A DNA stretch of 64,000 bases from Prochlorococcus sp. MIT 1341 (GTDB taxonomy: Bacteria > Cyanobacteriota > Cyanobacteriia > PCC-6307 > Cyanobiaceae): the NCBI RefSeq assembly GCF_034092415.1, contig NZ_CP139304.1:372001-436000 (forward strand). Reading direction: 5' to 3'. The notes beneath the pieces are model-generated. The model saw nothing but the letters and a program-made list of their open reading frames with translations, had not been told where the DNA came from and made no database searches. This document shows positions 38,021 through 49,089 of this stretch, piece by piece. A program made the translations under genes and the position numbers. Each line of letters starts with the position of its first letter. Position 1 is the stretch's first letter.

Positions 38021-39259
38021 TTAAATTTTCATTCTAGTAGTACCTTTCTTCACAATTTCTTGTACTTTCATCCGCGACCATTTGTCAACATTAAGTACGT
38101 CAGCTAAAGAGGGTTCTTTTACTAAGTCTTGCCTATGTAGATCGCAGACAACCTCAATAATTTGGGGGATATCTAGAAAGTGAATCTTTTCTTGAAGAAA
38201 CTGTGATACAGCTTCTTCATTAGATGCATTCAATACTGCTGGCATTGTTCCTCCAGTCCTACCAGCTGTAAAGGCTAGTTCCATACAAGGATATTTTTTC
38301 GTGTCAGGAGCCTTAAATGACAGTTCACCTACTTCAGCAAGATTTAACCGGCTCCAAGGGGTCTCAAACCTACAAGGCCAACTCAAGCAGTAAAGAATGG
38401 GCAATTTCATATCAGGCCATCCTAATTGCGCTAAGACTGAAGTATCTGAAAGTTCAATCATTGAGTGAATAATGCTTTGAGGATGAATAACAATTTCAAT
38501 CTGGTCATAATCAATTCCAAACAAATAATGCGCTTCAATCACCTCTAGACCTTTATTCATAAGAGTTGCAGAATCTACTGTGATTTTTCTTCCCATACTC
38601 CAATTTGGGTGACTGGTTGCATCAGAAACTGTTGCCTTCTCGAGATCCTTGGCGGACCAATCGCGGAATGCGCCTCCTGAGGCTGTCAAAAGAATTCGTC
38701 GCAGCCCTGGAGTAGGCACTCCTGTTGAAAGTCGAGCATTTTCCGCCCAAGGAGTTCCTTGAAGACATTGAAAAATAGCCGAATGCTCAGAATCAGCAGG
38801 CAACAAACGACTCCCACTCTTCTTTAATTCCGGTAAGACAACAGGCCCAGCAGCAATAAGAGTTTCTTTATTCGCCAAAGCAAGGTCTTTTCCTGCTTTT
38901 ATTGCAGCAAGAGTTGGAAGAAGACCAGCACAACCAACAATTCCAGTTACGACCAAATCCGAGTGATCCCATGAAGCAACAACCTCAATACCAGAAGGTC
39001 CACCAAAAATTTTTGGGATTTTAAAGCTTGAGTCTTCTAAACTCACTTGAGTTAACCTTTCACTGATCTCTGGCAAAAGGCTTTCATCAGCCAATGCAAT
39101 CGCTTCAGGTTGATGCCGTTTGATTTGCTCAGTAAAAAGAGAGAGGTTTCGACCTGCGCTTAGAGCTACAACCCTAAACTGTTCTGGAAACTCTTCTACA
39201 ATTTCTAGGGTCTGGGTGCCGATTGAGCCCGTCGACCCTAAAACGCTTATAGCTTTCAC
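38021..39259 (-). CDS. dxr: 1-deoxy-D-xylulose 5-phosphate reductoisomerase
   Basis: A 412-residue enzyme of the MEP pathway to isoprenoids, converting DXP to MEP with NADPH. The N-terminus [21 protein letters not shown] binds NADPH. Active-site segments are [70 protein letters not shown] and [12 protein letters not shown]. The pathway supplies carotenoids and chlorophyll phytyl chains. It stands alone between convergent and divergent neighbours. Confidence 0.97.
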   Translation of the reverse strand: MKAISVLGSTGSIGTQTLEIVEEFPEQFRVVALSAGRNLSLFTEQIKRHQPEAIALADESLLPEISERLTQVSLEDSSFKIPKIFGGPSGIEVVASWDHSDLVVTGIVGCAGLLPTLAAIKAGKDLALANKETLIAAGPVVLPELKKSGSRLLPADSEHSAIFQCLQGTPWAENARLSTGVPTPGLRRILLTASGGAFRDWSAKDLEKATVSDATSHPNWSMGRKITVDSATLMNKGLEVIEAHYLFGIDYDQIEIVIHPQSIIHSMIELSDTSVLAQLGWPDMKLPILYCLSWPCRFETPWSRLNLAEVGELSFKAPDTKKYPCMELAFTAGRTGGTMPAVLNASNEEAVSQFLQEKIHFLDIPQIIEVVCDLHRQDLVKEPSLADVLNVDKWSRMKVQEIVKKGTTRMKI

Positions 39260-39352
39260 TCTTTTTCAAGCAGATAAACCTAGTCTCACATCAAAAGGTT
39301 GGATCTTGAAAGATTAAACTCATATTAAAACTGAAAAAAAGCAAGAAAAGTT

Positions 39353-40678
39353 ATGGCCGTAAAAGAAAAATGGCGTTCAGGAATGGGCTTTGCTCTTGCA
39401 GCCGCAGGGAGCGCTGTTGGCCTTGGCAATCTATGGGGCTTTGCTTATAGAGCCTCACAAGGAGGTGGTGCAGCATTTTTGCTTCTTTACATAATTATTG
39501 TCTGCTTGGTCTGCTTGCCAGTACTTGTTGCAGAGATGGTTTTAGGAAGGAGCACCGGCAAAAGTCCTCTCCTCGCTCCAGTGAGCTTTGCAAATGAACG
39601 ATGGAAGCCTATGGGTTTTTTATTTGTTGTGGCCTCATGCGGAATACTTTCTTTCTATGCAGTACTTATGGGGTGGACAGCGCACACGCTTATTCATTCA
39701 ATCTTTTTTGGACTGCCAGTTGACATGCCCTCAGCTGAAAAATTCTTTCAAGGTCTAAGTACAGGAAAAAGCGTACTTTTGGGGCAAGTCTTAAGTTTAT
39801 TTCTTACAGGTTCAGTAGTAGCTGCAGGAATAAAGGGTGGCATTGAAAGGCTTACACGATGGTGCATGCCATTACTATTTTTCTTATTAGCAGTACTTGC
39901 TTTATGGGCGGCAACTCTTCCAGGAGCTATGGAAGGGTATAAGACTTTTCTTCTTAGATGGGATATTCAAGAATTACTAAATCCAACTACGGTACGGAAT
40001 GCATTCACACAAGCATTCTTTTCTATTGGGACTGGAATAGGTTGCATTCTTGCTTATTCAGCATATCTAGATAGCCAAAATAAAATTCCTAGAGAAGCTA
40101 TTGCAGTGGTAGGTATGGACACATCAGTCGGACTACTTGCGGGAATGATTACGTTCCCGGTTGTAATGAGTTTTGGACTTAAAGATGTCGTTACAAGTTC
40201 AACAGTTGGAACCCTTTTCATTTCTTTACCAACAGGACTTTCTTCTCTAGGTGTAACAGGTCAAATAGTTGCAATATTGTTCTTCTTTTTAGCTTATATA
40301 GCAGCTTTAACATCTTCAATCTCATTATTAGAAGTACCTGTAGCTTCACTAATTGACAAACTGGGCTGGAAGAGATCTAAATCTGTATGGGTCTCGAGTT
40401 TCCTAATATTCATTACTGGCCTACCTGCTGCTCTTGATCTAAAAACTCTAGGAAGAATGGATGCAATTTTTGGTGGAATTCTATTAGTTTTTGGAGGTTT
40501 ACTTTTGACAATTCTTTTAGGGTGGATATTCCCACGTAAATTTGATTTAGATTTAAGCAACTGTAATACGTCTAAGCCTATAAGAACAAGTTTAAAATTT
40601 ATGCTAAGATGGATTTCTCCGCCGGTTATTTGCTTTGGATTAATAGTAAGTATTTATGATCTAATATACAGTTGGTGA
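39353..40678 (+). CDS. Sodium-dependent transporter of the SNF/NSS family
   Basis: A 441-residue membrane protein with about 11-12 segments. The first helix region WRSGMGFALAAAGSAVGLGNLWGFAYRASQGGGAAFLLLY is the family signature that carries sodium and substrate sites. Also seen are AFFSIGTGIGCILAYSAYL and SSTVGTLFISLP. Members carry amino acids or other small solutes with sodium. The substrate here is unknown. It converges with cysS. Confidence 0.92.
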   Translation: MAVKEKWRSGMGFALAAAGSAVGLGNLWGFAYRASQGGGAAFLLLYIIIVCLVCLPVLVAEMVLGRSTGKSPLLAPVSFANERWKPMGFLFVVASCGILSFYAVLMGWTAHTLIHSIFFGLPVDMPSAEKFFQGLSTGKSVLLGQVLSLFLTGSVVAAGIKGGIERLTRWCMPLLFFLLAVLALWAATLPGAMEGYKTFLLRWDIQELLNPTTVRNAFTQAFFSIGTGIGCILAYSAYLDSQNKIPREAIAVVGMDTSVGLLAGMITFPVVMSFGLKDVVTSSTVGTLFISLPTGLSSLGVTGQIVAILFFFLAYIAALTSSISLLEVPVASLIDKLGWKRSKSVWVSSFLIFITGLPAALDLKTLGRMDAIFGGILLVFGGLLLTILLGWIFPRKFDLDLSNCNTSKPIRTSLKFMLRWISPPVICFGLIVSIYDLIYSW

Positions 40679-40692
40679 ACATAGATTAAATT

Positions 40693-42231
40693 TTAATTCT
40701 TTTTAATCCATTCAGTATCTCCACCTGGCTTATCAAGCAATTCTATACCCATTCTAGAAAGCTCATCACGTATATGATCTGCTTTTTCAAAATCCCCTTT
40801 AGATTTCGCATATCTTCTTTCTTCAATTGAACTATCAATATAATCTAAGTCTATACCGAGTTCATTAAATGACAACTTGTCATTCTCCTTTTCAGGCTGA
40901 AGACCAAGAACCTGAGCAAATTCAAGAAGTAATTTCCAGCGTAAAAAAGTTTGATAGCTTTCATCCTCAGGGCAAGAAAATCTTACACCCCTTTGTAATT
41001 GATTAGCCAACGAACGCAGTGGTCTCGCAAGTTCAAAAAGGACTGAAAGTGCACCAGATGTATTTATATCATCATTCATAAATTGAATAAAGCGATGACG
41101 TATATCAAGCAAACTTATATTGCACTCAAGGTTACTATTTTCAGAGACTTCTGGTTTTGAAGATTTGTATTTAGACCAATCAAGCAAATTGTCATATACA
41201 AGACCTAGATTCAAAGCAGAATTAAGGCCTCTCCAACCAAAAGAAGCTGCTTCAATAGATTTTTCATTGAAGTCAACCGGCTTTCGGTAATGTGCCTGTA
41301 AAACAAACATTCGTAATGTCATCGCAGAGACACCTGACTTAAGTAATGAACGTATTGTTGTGAAATTCCCCAAAGATTTACTCATCTTCTGACCAGACAC
41401 ATTAACCATTCCGTTATGAAGCCAATAACGAGCTAGCTGCTTACCAGTAGAAGCCTCAGACTGAGCGATCTCATTCTCGTGATGCGGAAAAACTAAATCC
41501 GCTCCGCCTAAATGTATATCTATGCTTTCCCCAAGTTCTTCTAGGACCATTGCAGAACATTCAATATGCCAGCCTGGTCGGCCATCACCCCAGGGAGAAG
41601 GGTAACTGGGTTCTCCAGACTTTGCCGACTTCCATAAGGCAAAATCAAATGAACTACGTTTTCTATGCTCCTCACTTTTGGCTACTCTGCCCTCAGCATT
41701 AATTTGCTGAGCACTAAGATCTCTTCCGCTTAATTGACCATAATTAATATGTTTAGGGACTGAAAAGTAAACATCTCCTTCAACTGAATAAGCAACACCC
41801 TTTAATTCCAAGTCAGCTATCAACTCTCTAATAGAGTCAAGACATTTTGTTGCTCGTGGCATTCTATCAGGGCGCATAATACCTAATTCATCCATATCTT
41901 CATGAAAAGATCTTATGTTTCTATCGCTGACTTCTTCCATAGAAATGCCCTCATCAGCTGCCTTATTTAATATTTTATCGTCTATATCTGTGAAGTTTTG
42001 AACAAAAACGACCTCATAACCAATCCAAATTAAATATCTTCGAAGAACATCCCAAGCAATATAACTTCTAGCATGACCTAGATGACATAAGTCGTATACA
42101 GTAACACCGCAACAATAAATACTAACCTTACCAGGTTTTAAAGGCCTAAATATTTCCTTTTTTCTTGTAAGTGTATTAGTTAGCCATAAAGGATCTTCTT
42201 TTAGATTTTGAGTCTTATTAAGTTTAGGCAT
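40693..42231 (-). CDS. cysS: Cysteinyl-tRNA synthetase
   Basis: A 512-residue class I enzyme that charges tRNA-Cys. It has the HIGH-type site as HLGH in [21 protein letters not shown], the KMSKS loop in [12 protein letters not shown], and zinc-site cysteines including [11 protein letters not shown] and [11 protein letters not shown]. It starts 13 bases after polA stops and is probably cotranscribed with it. Confidence 0.97.
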   Translation of the reverse strand: MPKLNKTQNLKEDPLWLTNTLTRKKEIFRPLKPGKVSIYCCGVTVYDLCHLGHARSYIAWDVLRRYLIWIGYEVVFVQNFTDIDDKILNKAADEGISMEEVSDRNIRSFHEDMDELGIMRPDRMPRATKCLDSIRELIADLELKGVAYSVEGDVYFSVPKHINYGQLSGRDLSAQQINAEGRVAKSEEHRKRSSFDFALWKSAKSGEPSYPSPWGDGRPGWHIECSAMVLEELGESIDIHLGGADLVFPHHENEIAQSEASTGKQLARYWLHNGMVNVSGQKMSKSLGNFTTIRSLLKSGVSAMTLRMFVLQAHYRKPVDFNEKSIEAASFGWRGLNSALNLGLVYDNLLDWSKYKSSKPEVSENSNLECNISLLDIRHRFIQFMNDDINTSGALSVLFELARPLRSLANQLQRGVRFSCPEDESYQTFLRWKLLLEFAQVLGLQPEKENDKLSFNELGIDLDYIDSSIEERRYAKSKGDFEKADHIRDELSRMGIELLDKPGGDTEWIKKN

Positions 42232-42243
42232 GACAAATAATTG

Positions 42244-45210
42244 TTACTTTTTGGTCTCCATCCAGTTTCTACCTATACCTGTCTCCACAAGCAAAGGTAC
42301 TGAAAGTTTAACGGCTTTTTCCATAGTTTGTACGACTAACTCTTGAACCTCATTCAAAACAGAAGAATGAACCTCCAAGACTAATTCATCGTGGACCTGT
42401 AACAACATGCGGGCTGGTAACGAGGATCGAAGAAGTACTTCATGAAGGTCTATCATCGCAACCTTAATGATGTCAGCGCTAGATCCTTGTATAGGAGCAT
42501 TCGCCGCTGCCCTTAACTGTTGAGCCTCCATCCCTGCTCTCCTCGCAGAAATCAAATCAATTTCGTAAGGATCTTTTCCAAGAAGACGTCCAAGTCCATT
42601 CCTATCAAAGCTAAAAGGACGCCTTCTACCCATAATGGTCTCAACATAACCTCTGGTCAACGCAAGTCGCTCTTGATATTCAAGGTATGAAAAAACTTTC
42701 TTGTATCGCTTGTGAAACTTATCTAGAAAGTTCTTGGCATCTATATTACTTAACCCGGTTGAACGTGCCAATCTTTGAGTTCCCATGCCATAAATAACGC
42801 CAAAGTTGATTGTTTTTCCTAATCGCCTATCTTCATCTGATATTAATTCCTTTTCTAGAAGAATTCGTGCTGTCAAAGAATGAACATCATCTCCATTTTG
42901 ATAAGCTTCTAAAAGAACTTCTTCCCCTGACAAGTGTGCAAGTATACGAAGTTCAATTTGCGAATAGTCTGCACTCAAAAGTTTCCATCCATCTTGAGGA
43001 AGAAAGGCTTCTCTTATTCGCCTACTAAACTCTGTACGAATAGGAATATTCTGTAAATTTGGATTGCTACTGCTTAGCCTTCCTGTTGCTGTAACAGCTT
43101 GATTAAAGTCAGTATGAACACGTCCTGTCTCAGACTCTACTAATTCAGGAAGTGCGTCAACATATGTTGTCAATAATTTATTAATTGTTCTATGCTGAAT
43201 CAATAAAGGAATAACATCATGATCATTTTGAAGTTTTTCAAGAACCCTTGCATCTGTACTCCAACCTGTCTTAGTCCTTCTTGACTTTTTACGATCAAGT
43301 TTCAACTGTTCAAATAACAACTCGGCAAGTTGCTTCGGAGAAGATAAGTTAAATTCACCACCAGCAAGCTCACAAACTTGCTTTTCAATTAGTTTCAGAC
43401 TATCTAGAAACTCTGTTGATAGTTTTCTCAAATATGGAATATCTATCGTTATACCTGTAGCTTCCATAAATGACAAAACTATCTCCAAAGGTCCTTCAAT
43501 CTCATTATAAAGTTTTAGAAACTTAGGTCCTCTAAGCTCCATTTCCCTTAAAAGCAGAAAGGATAATTTACGAGTCAAATAAACATCCATTCCGCAATAA
43601 AGGCTTGCATTCTCAATAGAGAGATCTGCGAATGTAGAGCCCTTCTTAACTAAATCATTAAACGAGGTGGGTTTATAATCAAAATACTTCTTAGACATAA
43701 ATTCTAAGCTATGTTTTGATGTGGGATTTAACACATAATCTGCAATTAAAGTATCCAAAACAACTCCCTTTAAATCAATGCCATGTCTCAATAAAACCAG
43801 TCTGTCGTATTTCGCATTTTGAAGTACTTTTGGATTCTCTTCACTTGTGAACCAAGGATTTAATAATTTCAGCACGTCCTCTAACTTTAATTGTTGATTA
43901 TCCTCTGAGGAATCTAATTGAAGATCTGCCTTGTGACCAAGAGGAATATATGCAAGATCCCCTGCCCCTTCTCCCCAGCACAAACCTATTCCTATCAACT
44001 CTGCTTGGAAAGGGTTAAGATCAGTTGTTTCTGTATCAATAGAAACAATCTTTTCAATTGATCTAAATTGAATTAAATTCTTAGCAATTCTCTTCAATTG
44101 ATTAATCTCTTTGATAATTATTGGTTTAATTATTGGAATTGAGGTCGTAGGCAGAGAATTATCCTCTGAGACAAGACTTTGGTCTATAGGTTTAGATAAA
44201 TTATTATCCTCATTTTTAGTAATCTTACTATTATGTAGATAGCCTCCTTCCGAAAAAGCTGCGCAAAATCCTGGGACTTGCCTAACCAAACTTGAGAGTT
44301 CAAGCTCCTCTAATGAAACTGAAAGGGCTTGTTTGTCGACTGACTTAAGTGGAATTATATCATCGTACTCTAGTGGTACGTCAATTAATATTTTCGCTAG
44401 ATATTTTGACAAGTAGGCATTTTCCTTGTCATTAATTAACTTTGAAATCAGCGCTCCCTTTATTGAGCCAATTTTTGCTGTTGGTTTGCCCTCTTTAATT
44501 AACCCATCCAAAACATTATATATAGTATCTAAATCTCCATTCTCCTTAAGTAAATTTATAGCAGTCTTAGGACCCACTCCTTTCACTCCAGGAATATTGT
44601 CAGACGAATCACCAGTTAAAGCTTTCAGTTCAACAACCTTGGAAGGTGCTACTCCAAGTTTTTCGACTACACCGGACTCTTTAATTAATAAAGGGTCACT
44701 ACTACTTGAATACCTACCTCCTCCCATATAGAGAACAGATATACCTTTTTGATCATCAACCAACTGAAACAAGTCCCTATCGCCAGAAAGAATAAAGACT
44801 TCCCAGCCCGCTAAAACAGCCTTGTTAGCGAGTGTGCCTAAAACATCATCCGCCTCAAATCCTGGGGCAACACATAATGGTAGTTTCAACTTATCGTTCA
44901 AAATTAATTTGAGCTGATTCAAATCCTCGAAGAAGATATCAGGAGCAACGTCTCTATTGGCTTTATAATTTGAGTCGGCCTTATGTCTAAATGTTGGTTC
45001 AGCCGTATCAAAGGCAATTGTCACGGCCTCAGGGCTAATGGATTTACAATTTTCCAGAAGTGATTTTAGGAACCCAAAAGTCACACTTGTAGGCTTACCT
45101 TCTTTAGTTGAGAGTCCTCCTTCTCCACCTTTTGCAAATGCATAGAAACTTCTAAAGGCTAGAGAGTGCCCATCAACTAATAAAAGTTTTCTTCTTTTTG
45201 TAGCTGACAT
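42244..45210 (-). CDS. polA: DNA polymerase I
   Basis: A 988-residue enzyme with three domains. The N-terminal 5'-3' exonuclease domain includes LLLVDGHSLAFRSFYA, GFEADDVLGTLA and LTGDSSDNIPGVKGVGPKTA. The middle domain has an intact DxE (SIDTETTDL) for a 3'-5' exonuclease. The polymerase domain has DYSQIELRILAHLSGEE (motif A), RRLGKTINFGVIYGMG (motif B) and LLQVHDELVLEV (motif C). It works in repair and in Okazaki-fragment maturation. Confidence 0.97.
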   Translation of the reverse strand: MSATKRRKLLLVDGHSLAFRSFYAFAKGGEGGLSTKEGKPTSVTFGFLKSLLENCKSISPEAVTIAFDTAEPTFRHKADSNYKANRDVAPDIFFEDLNQLKLILNDKLKLPLCVAPGFEADDVLGTLANKAVLAGWEVFILSGDRDLFQLVDDQKGISVLYMGGGRYSSSSDPLLIKESGVVEKLGVAPSKVVELKALTGDSSDNIPGVKGVGPKTAINLLKENGDLDTIYNVLDGLIKEGKPTAKIGSIKGALISKLINDKENAYLSKYLAKILIDVPLEYDDIIPLKSVDKQALSVSLEELELSSLVRQVPGFCAAFSEGGYLHNSKITKNEDNNLSKPIDQSLVSEDNSLPTTSIPIIKPIIIKEINQLKRIAKNLIQFRSIEKIVSIDTETTDLNPFQAELIGIGLCWGEGAGDLAYIPLGHKADLQLDSSEDNQQLKLEDVLKLLNPWFTSEENPKVLQNAKYDRLVLLRHGIDLKGVVLDTLIADYVLNPTSKHSLEFMSKKYFDYKPTSFNDLVKKGSTFADLSIENASLYCGMDVYLTRKLSFLLLREMELRGPKFLKLYNEIEGPLEIVLSFMEATGITIDIPYLRKLSTEFLDSLKLIEKQVCELAGGEFNLSSPKQLAELLFEQLKLDRKKSRRTKTGWSTDARVLEKLQNDHDVIPLLIQHRTINKLLTTYVDALPELVESETGRVHTDFNQAVTATGRLSSSNPNLQNIPIRTEFSRRIREAFLPQDGWKLLSADYSQIELRILAHLSGEEVLLEAYQNGDDVHSLTARILLEKELISDEDRRLGKTINFGVIYGMGTQRLARSTGLSNIDAKNFLDKFHKRYKKVFSYLEYQERLALTRGYVETIMGRRRPFSFDRNGLGRLLGKDPYEIDLISARRAGMEAQQLRAAANAPIQGSSADIIKVAMIDLHEVLLRSSLPARMLLQVHDELVLEVHSSVLNEVQELVVQTMEKAVKLSVPLLVETGIGRNWMETKK

Positions 45211-45229
45211 AAAACATTCTTTCTTTTAA

Positions 45230-46414
45230 CTAATCTCTTTTACGATTAGCCCATGGGGGTAGGTCAATAAAGACTAGGTCTCCAGGTTTAATACCACTTA
45301 TAATAACTGTCTTACTTCCACTACTTGTCCCTAATTCTACTTTTTGAAAACTAGGTTGGGAGTCACTTCCAACTATAAGCAAACCTGGCTGGCCATTCTC
45401 CGTGACTATAGCGACCGTTGGGACCAAGGTACTTTTAGCCGTTGACCCTGTCTGAAAGCCTACATCCACTGTCATGCCAATACGAAAAGTATCGATTGGG
45501 TCCTCTAAAGAGAGTTTCACCTCAAAAGAGGTCACATTATCTTTCTTCTCCGCCCTTGGGGCTATTTCAACAACCGCTGCACTAAAACGTTTATCTGGAA
45601 AAGCATCTACTCGAACAGATGCCCTTTGACCAATAAGAATACGACCAATATCACTCTCAGGGACTTTTGCGGAAATCTCAAGTCCCTGTGAAAGCTCAAG
45701 TATTGAACTGCTACTAGATCCCGCACTAGAAGATGCTCTTGTAGTGGGGGTAACGAAGGCACCAGGCTCAGCGTATCTAGCAGTAACGATCCCTTCAAAA
45801 GGTGCCTTAACAAATAATTCGTCTCCTTCAATTTCTCGTTGCTGAAGTCTTGCCTTGCTTGTTAGGAACCGATTTCGATAGTCATCATTTTCTTCAGCAC
45901 TTATTGCACCTTCATTAAACAACTTGTTTCTTCGTTGATATGAAAGTTTATTGGTCTCAAAATTTGCCCTAAGTTCCTCAAGTCGATATTGAAAATCACC
46001 GGGTTTCATTTCCGCTAAAACATCCCCCTCCTTGACACGGTCACCCTCTTTTACGTAAATAACACTTAAAATACCTTGCTTGTCTGGACTTACATTCACG
46101 CTCTTCTCAGCTTGAAATTCGCCACTGGCGGTGATGACCCCTGGAAGAGATCCGGTCTCAGCAGCAACAGTGAAATCAGTAAGATCCTTGCCTCCTTTGA
46201 ATATCTGGACACCCTGCCTAGCGAAGAAAGCAAATATTGAAAAAACCAATAATGATGCAGATATGCTCAGGATTTTTTTCCTTCTTGGAGGCGAGCTATA
46301 CCTACCAACCTCAGAGGTTATGCTTCTAATGATCTTTTTAGGTTGCAAAACGTTTTTTGATCTGGCCATTGGGCCAATTAGCTTTGTAGTCCTGTAGTGG
46401 ATCAATCCCACCAT
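45230..46414 (-). CDS. HlyD-type efflux adaptor (periplasmic adaptor) protein
   Basis: A 394-residue membrane-fusion protein. It has one N-terminal membrane segment (about residues 48-66), a barrel and lipoyl region (SVIYVKEGDRVKEGDVLAEM), a helical hairpin, and a second lipoyl half (KAPFEGIVTARYAEPGAFV). It pairs with efflux permeases such as MacB. The MacB-type permease in this window is 41 kb away, and no ATPase is nearby. The first ATG gives a 15-residue extension before a second ATG (46369); either may be the start. The gene ends 19 bases before polA. Confidence 0.85.
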   Translation of the reverse strand: MVGLIHYRTTKLIGPMARSKNVLQPKKIIRSITSEVGRYSSPPRRKKILSISASLLVFSIFAFFARQGVQIFKGGKDLTDFTVAAETGSLPGVITASGEFQAEKSVNVSPDKQGILSVIYVKEGDRVKEGDVLAEMKPGDFQYRLEELRANFETNKLSYQRRNKLFNEGAISAEENDDYRNRFLTSKARLQQREIEGDELFVKAPFEGIVTARYAEPGAFVTPTTRASSSAGSSSSSILELSQGLEISAKVPESDIGRILIGQRASVRVDAFPDKRFSAAVVEIAPRAEKKDNVTSFEVKLSLEDPIDTFRIGMTVDVGFQTGSTAKSTLVPTVAIVTENGQPGLLIVGSDSQPSFQKVELGTSSGSKTVIISGIKPGDLVFIDLPPWANRKRD

Positions 46415-46525
46415 AGAATTTGATCATCCTATAATGTATCCATTACCTTTAAATAGAACAAGTTACCTCTATGGTGGTTTCAAAGATAAATAACCAAAAG
46501 GCGAAGTGACTCAGGGACTAGAGCC

Positions 46526-47617
46526 ATGTTAAAAGCAGGTATTGTTGGACTACCGAATGTTGGTAAATCTACTTTATTTAATGCTCTTGTAGCAAATGCC
46601 CAAGCACAGGCAGCAAATTTTCCTTTTTGCACAATTGAACCCAATACTGGTGTTGTATCTGTTCCAGATACACGACTTGAAAAACTTTCTGCACTTAGCC
46701 ATAGCAAAGAAGTAATCCCAACAAGAATCGAATTTGTTGATATAGCTGGTCTTGTCAAAGGGGCTAGCAAGGGAGAAGGCCTAGGAAACAAATTTCTAGC
46801 CAATATTAGAGAAGTTGATGCAATCATCCATGTAGTCAGATGCTTTGACAATGATGATGTGATACACGTGACAGGCTCGGTTGATCCCACAAGAGATGCA
46901 GAAGTAATAAATCTCGAACTTGGTTTCTCTGATCTTTCGCAAATTGAGAAAAGAAGGGATAGGATTAAAAAATCAGCAAAAACAAATAAAGAAGCAATAA
47001 AAGAAGATGAGGTACTGAAGAAGGTCTTATCAGCTATAGAGAATGGTAAAGCGGCTAGAAGTGTAAACTTAAGTATTGAAGAAAGGGACCTTATTAAGCC
47101 ACTTGGCTTACTAACCGAAAAGCCAATTATTTACGCAAAGAACCTTTCTGAAGATGATTTAGCAAAAGGCAATAATTACAGCAAAGCCCTCGAAGAAATG
47201 GCGAAAGCAGAGCTTGCTAAAAGCATTAGAATTTCTGCACAAGTTGAGTCTGAATTGGTTGAGCTTGGTGAAAAAGAACGTTTAGACTATCTAGAAGGGC
47301 TTGGAGTAAAAGAAGGTGGTCTCGAAAGTCTCATTAAAGCAACATATACGTTACTAGGTTTACGTACTTATTTTACTACCGGAGAAAAAGAAACAAGAGC
47401 ATGGACAATAAAAAAGGGAATGAAAGCACCTGAAGCGGCAGGTGTAATTCACACAGACTTTAAGAGAGGGTTTATACGAGCCCAAACGATAAATTACAAA
47501 AAGCTTATAGAAGCAGGTTCCTATTCCCAGGCAAGAAATAAGGGCTGGTTGAGGAGCGAAGGCAAGGAATATGAAGTAGATGAAGGGGATGTAATGGAGT
47601 TCTTATTTAATGTGTGA
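46526..47617 (+). CDS. ychF: Redox-regulated P-loop ATPase YchF/OLA1
   Basis: A 363-residue protein. It has GLPNVGKSTLFNAL (Walker A), FVDIAGLVKGASKGEGLGNKFLANIREVDAI, and NXXE-type region PIIYAKNLSEDDL instead of the GTPase NKxD, which fits ATP preference. The C-terminal TGS-like domain ends EVDEGDVMEFLFNV. YchF associates with ribosomes and is linked to oxidative-stress response. A second copy of the last seven codons lies at 49.8 kb. Confidence 0.94.
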   Translation: MLKAGIVGLPNVGKSTLFNALVANAQAQAANFPFCTIEPNTGVVSVPDTRLEKLSALSHSKEVIPTRIEFVDIAGLVKGASKGEGLGNKFLANIREVDAIIHVVRCFDNDDVIHVTGSVDPTRDAEVINLELGFSDLSQIEKRRDRIKKSAKTNKEAIKEDEVLKKVLSAIENGKAARSVNLSIEERDLIKPLGLLTEKPIIYAKNLSEDDLAKGNNYSKALEEMAKAELAKSIRISAQVESELVELGEKERLDYLEGLGVKEGGLESLIKATYTLLGLRTYFTTGEKETRAWTIKKGMKAPEAAGVIHTDFKRGFIRAQTINYKKLIEAGSYSQARNKGWLRSEGKEYEVDEGDVMEFLFNV

Positions 47618-47925
47618 GTATCCAGTTATAGCAAGGGATTTCAAGGTTATACCAGCGATTGGTCTAACTTTCTGCCCCCCCCCTCCGATTACCTGACATT
47701 CTTAATAAGAAGGAGATACCTGACAGTCGTGGACGAATTCTTAACTACAAAGATTGGATTAAATCCATAGACCAACTGATCAAGGTGTCAAACAGTGGGG
47801 CTGAGGGGTTATAATTATTGAATTGATCCAACTTGTTTTAGTCTTAAACCTTGAGTTAATTAACTTAAGCGATAAAACGAATAACTTTAGGACCATAAAA
47901 TTCTCTCTAACAGGTCCTTCTAGGA
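47618..47925. other. Gap after ychF, AT-rich with a poly-C run
   Basis: About 310 bases with no reading frame of note. It contains a run of eight C near 47675. The last part probably holds the promoter of the RNA-binding protein gene. I saw no recognisable terminator after ychF. Confidence 0.4.
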
Positions 47926-48201
47926 ATGACTATTTTTATTGGAAACCTCTCTTTTGACTCCGAGAAGGAAGATATCACTGGTCTAATTAGCAGCTATGGA
48001 GAAGTTAAAAGCTGCAATATCCCCCTAGATAGGGAGACTGGGAGGAAGAGAGGCTTTGCTTTTGTTGAGATGACAAATGAAGAGGATGAGAAGAAAGCAA
48101 TTGACGACCTCCAAAATGTCGAGTGGATGGGTCGTTCGATTCGAGTAAATAAAGCAGAGCCTCGCAGAGATTCGAGAGGTGGTGGTGGAAATCGTTGGTA
48201 A
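47926..48201 (+). CDS. RRM-type RNA-binding protein (Rbp)
   Basis: A 91-residue single-RRM protein. It has RNP2 (IFIGNLSF) and RNP1 (KRGFAFVEM), followed by a short Gly/Arg-rich tail (DSRGGGGNRW). Such proteins in cyanobacteria bind RNA, are often cold-inducible and can localise photosynthetic mRNAs to thylakoids. It stands alone. Confidence 0.93.
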   Translation: MTIFIGNLSFDSEKEDITGLISSYGEVKSCNIPLDRETGRKRGFAFVEMTNEEDEKKAIDDLQNVEWMGRSIRVNKAEPRRDSRGGGGNRW

Positions 48202-48325
48202 CCAATCAAAATAATAGGTTCTGCTAAGACTATAAATCCATAGAAGTAAGAGAGCATTTAATCAAAATGCCTAGCATAAACTTACAAATAAATCAGTTCC
48301 CAGTTCTCTTCTAACCTCAAAAATT

Positions 48326-48556
48326 ATGGATAAACATAAGGCACCCTGGAACTTAACAATAGAAGATGAAAACTATCAAGAAGAACCATGGATATTAAAG
48401 AAGGGTAAAGACTCCGTAACTATCCAAAAGAGCAAAAATGAAAGAGGAAAGTTTAATATTCAAAAAAATAAAGAGAGAAATCTTTCACTTAATTTATTGC
48501 AAACAGATCTCACTTATCATCAACTCATTGAATTTGGATATAAGTTACAAAAGTAA
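48326..48556 (+). CDS. Small hypothetical protein
   Basis: A 76-residue charged protein (WNLTIEDENYQEEPWILKKGKDSVTI) with a likely beta-rich core and a helical C-terminus (DLTYHQLIEFGYKL). No known family. It follows the RRM gene on the same strand. Confidence 0.45.
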   Translation: MDKHKAPWNLTIEDENYQEEPWILKKGKDSVTIQKSKNERGKFNIQKNKERNLSLNLLQTDLTYHQLIEFGYKLQK

Positions 48557-49035
48557 ATTAAAGCATAGATAGAAATTGTAGGAAGTTAGGAGTTAAAGTA
48601 AAGCTAAAATTCCAACAGAAAAGTCTGATTCTCTCTAACGCTATATGCCGATCTATTTAACCCCCATGCAGTGATAGAAAACGCCACATGCAGCTTCTGG
48701 ACAGCATTCGATCTCCTTCTTTAATAATGGCTGCTACTGTAAAAAGACTTGTCTAACATCTATCCAACCTTGTCTAACTTTAGCTTAACCTTCTCTGACA
48801 GGGTTACCCGCCTAGCAAATACTGGATAGTATCGAGTGCTTGTTTAATGTGTACGGACGTACTCGCTACTCAAGAATTCCAAAAAGGTGACCGTGGAAAT
48901 AAATTGCTAGAGAGATCTGGGCCATATTCGCTGCTCAGATAATGGCTATAAAGATATTCTTACTTAGAAATAGATGAAGTAAAAGATTGACCAATTTCAA
49001 TATTTTATAAACAAACTGTTTATTCATTTGTTAGA
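48557..49035. other. Gap with three imperfect 21-base repeats
   Basis: About 480 bases without a gene. The only structure I see is three consecutive 21-base units beginning CTTGTCTAAC or CTTCTCTGAC (48748-48810). A similar, looser stretch lies at 49738-49780. Their role is unknown. Confidence 0.4.
48748..48810. repeat. Three imperfect 21-base tandem units
   Basis: Units at 48748-48768, 48769-48789 and 48790-48810 begin CTTGTCTAAC, CTTGTCTAAC and CTTCTCTGAC. The first ten bases of units one and two are identical; the third is more diverged. They lie in a non-coding gap. Confidence 0.4.
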
Positions 49036-49089
49036 GTGCAACTAAATTTCATCTACAACTGTAGAGAGATTTATTTCTATAATATTTTT

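Noticed and set aside
47670-47690. Run of eight C bases as a possible special structure
   Set aside because: A single short run in a non-coding gap, with no partner G run that would form a stem.
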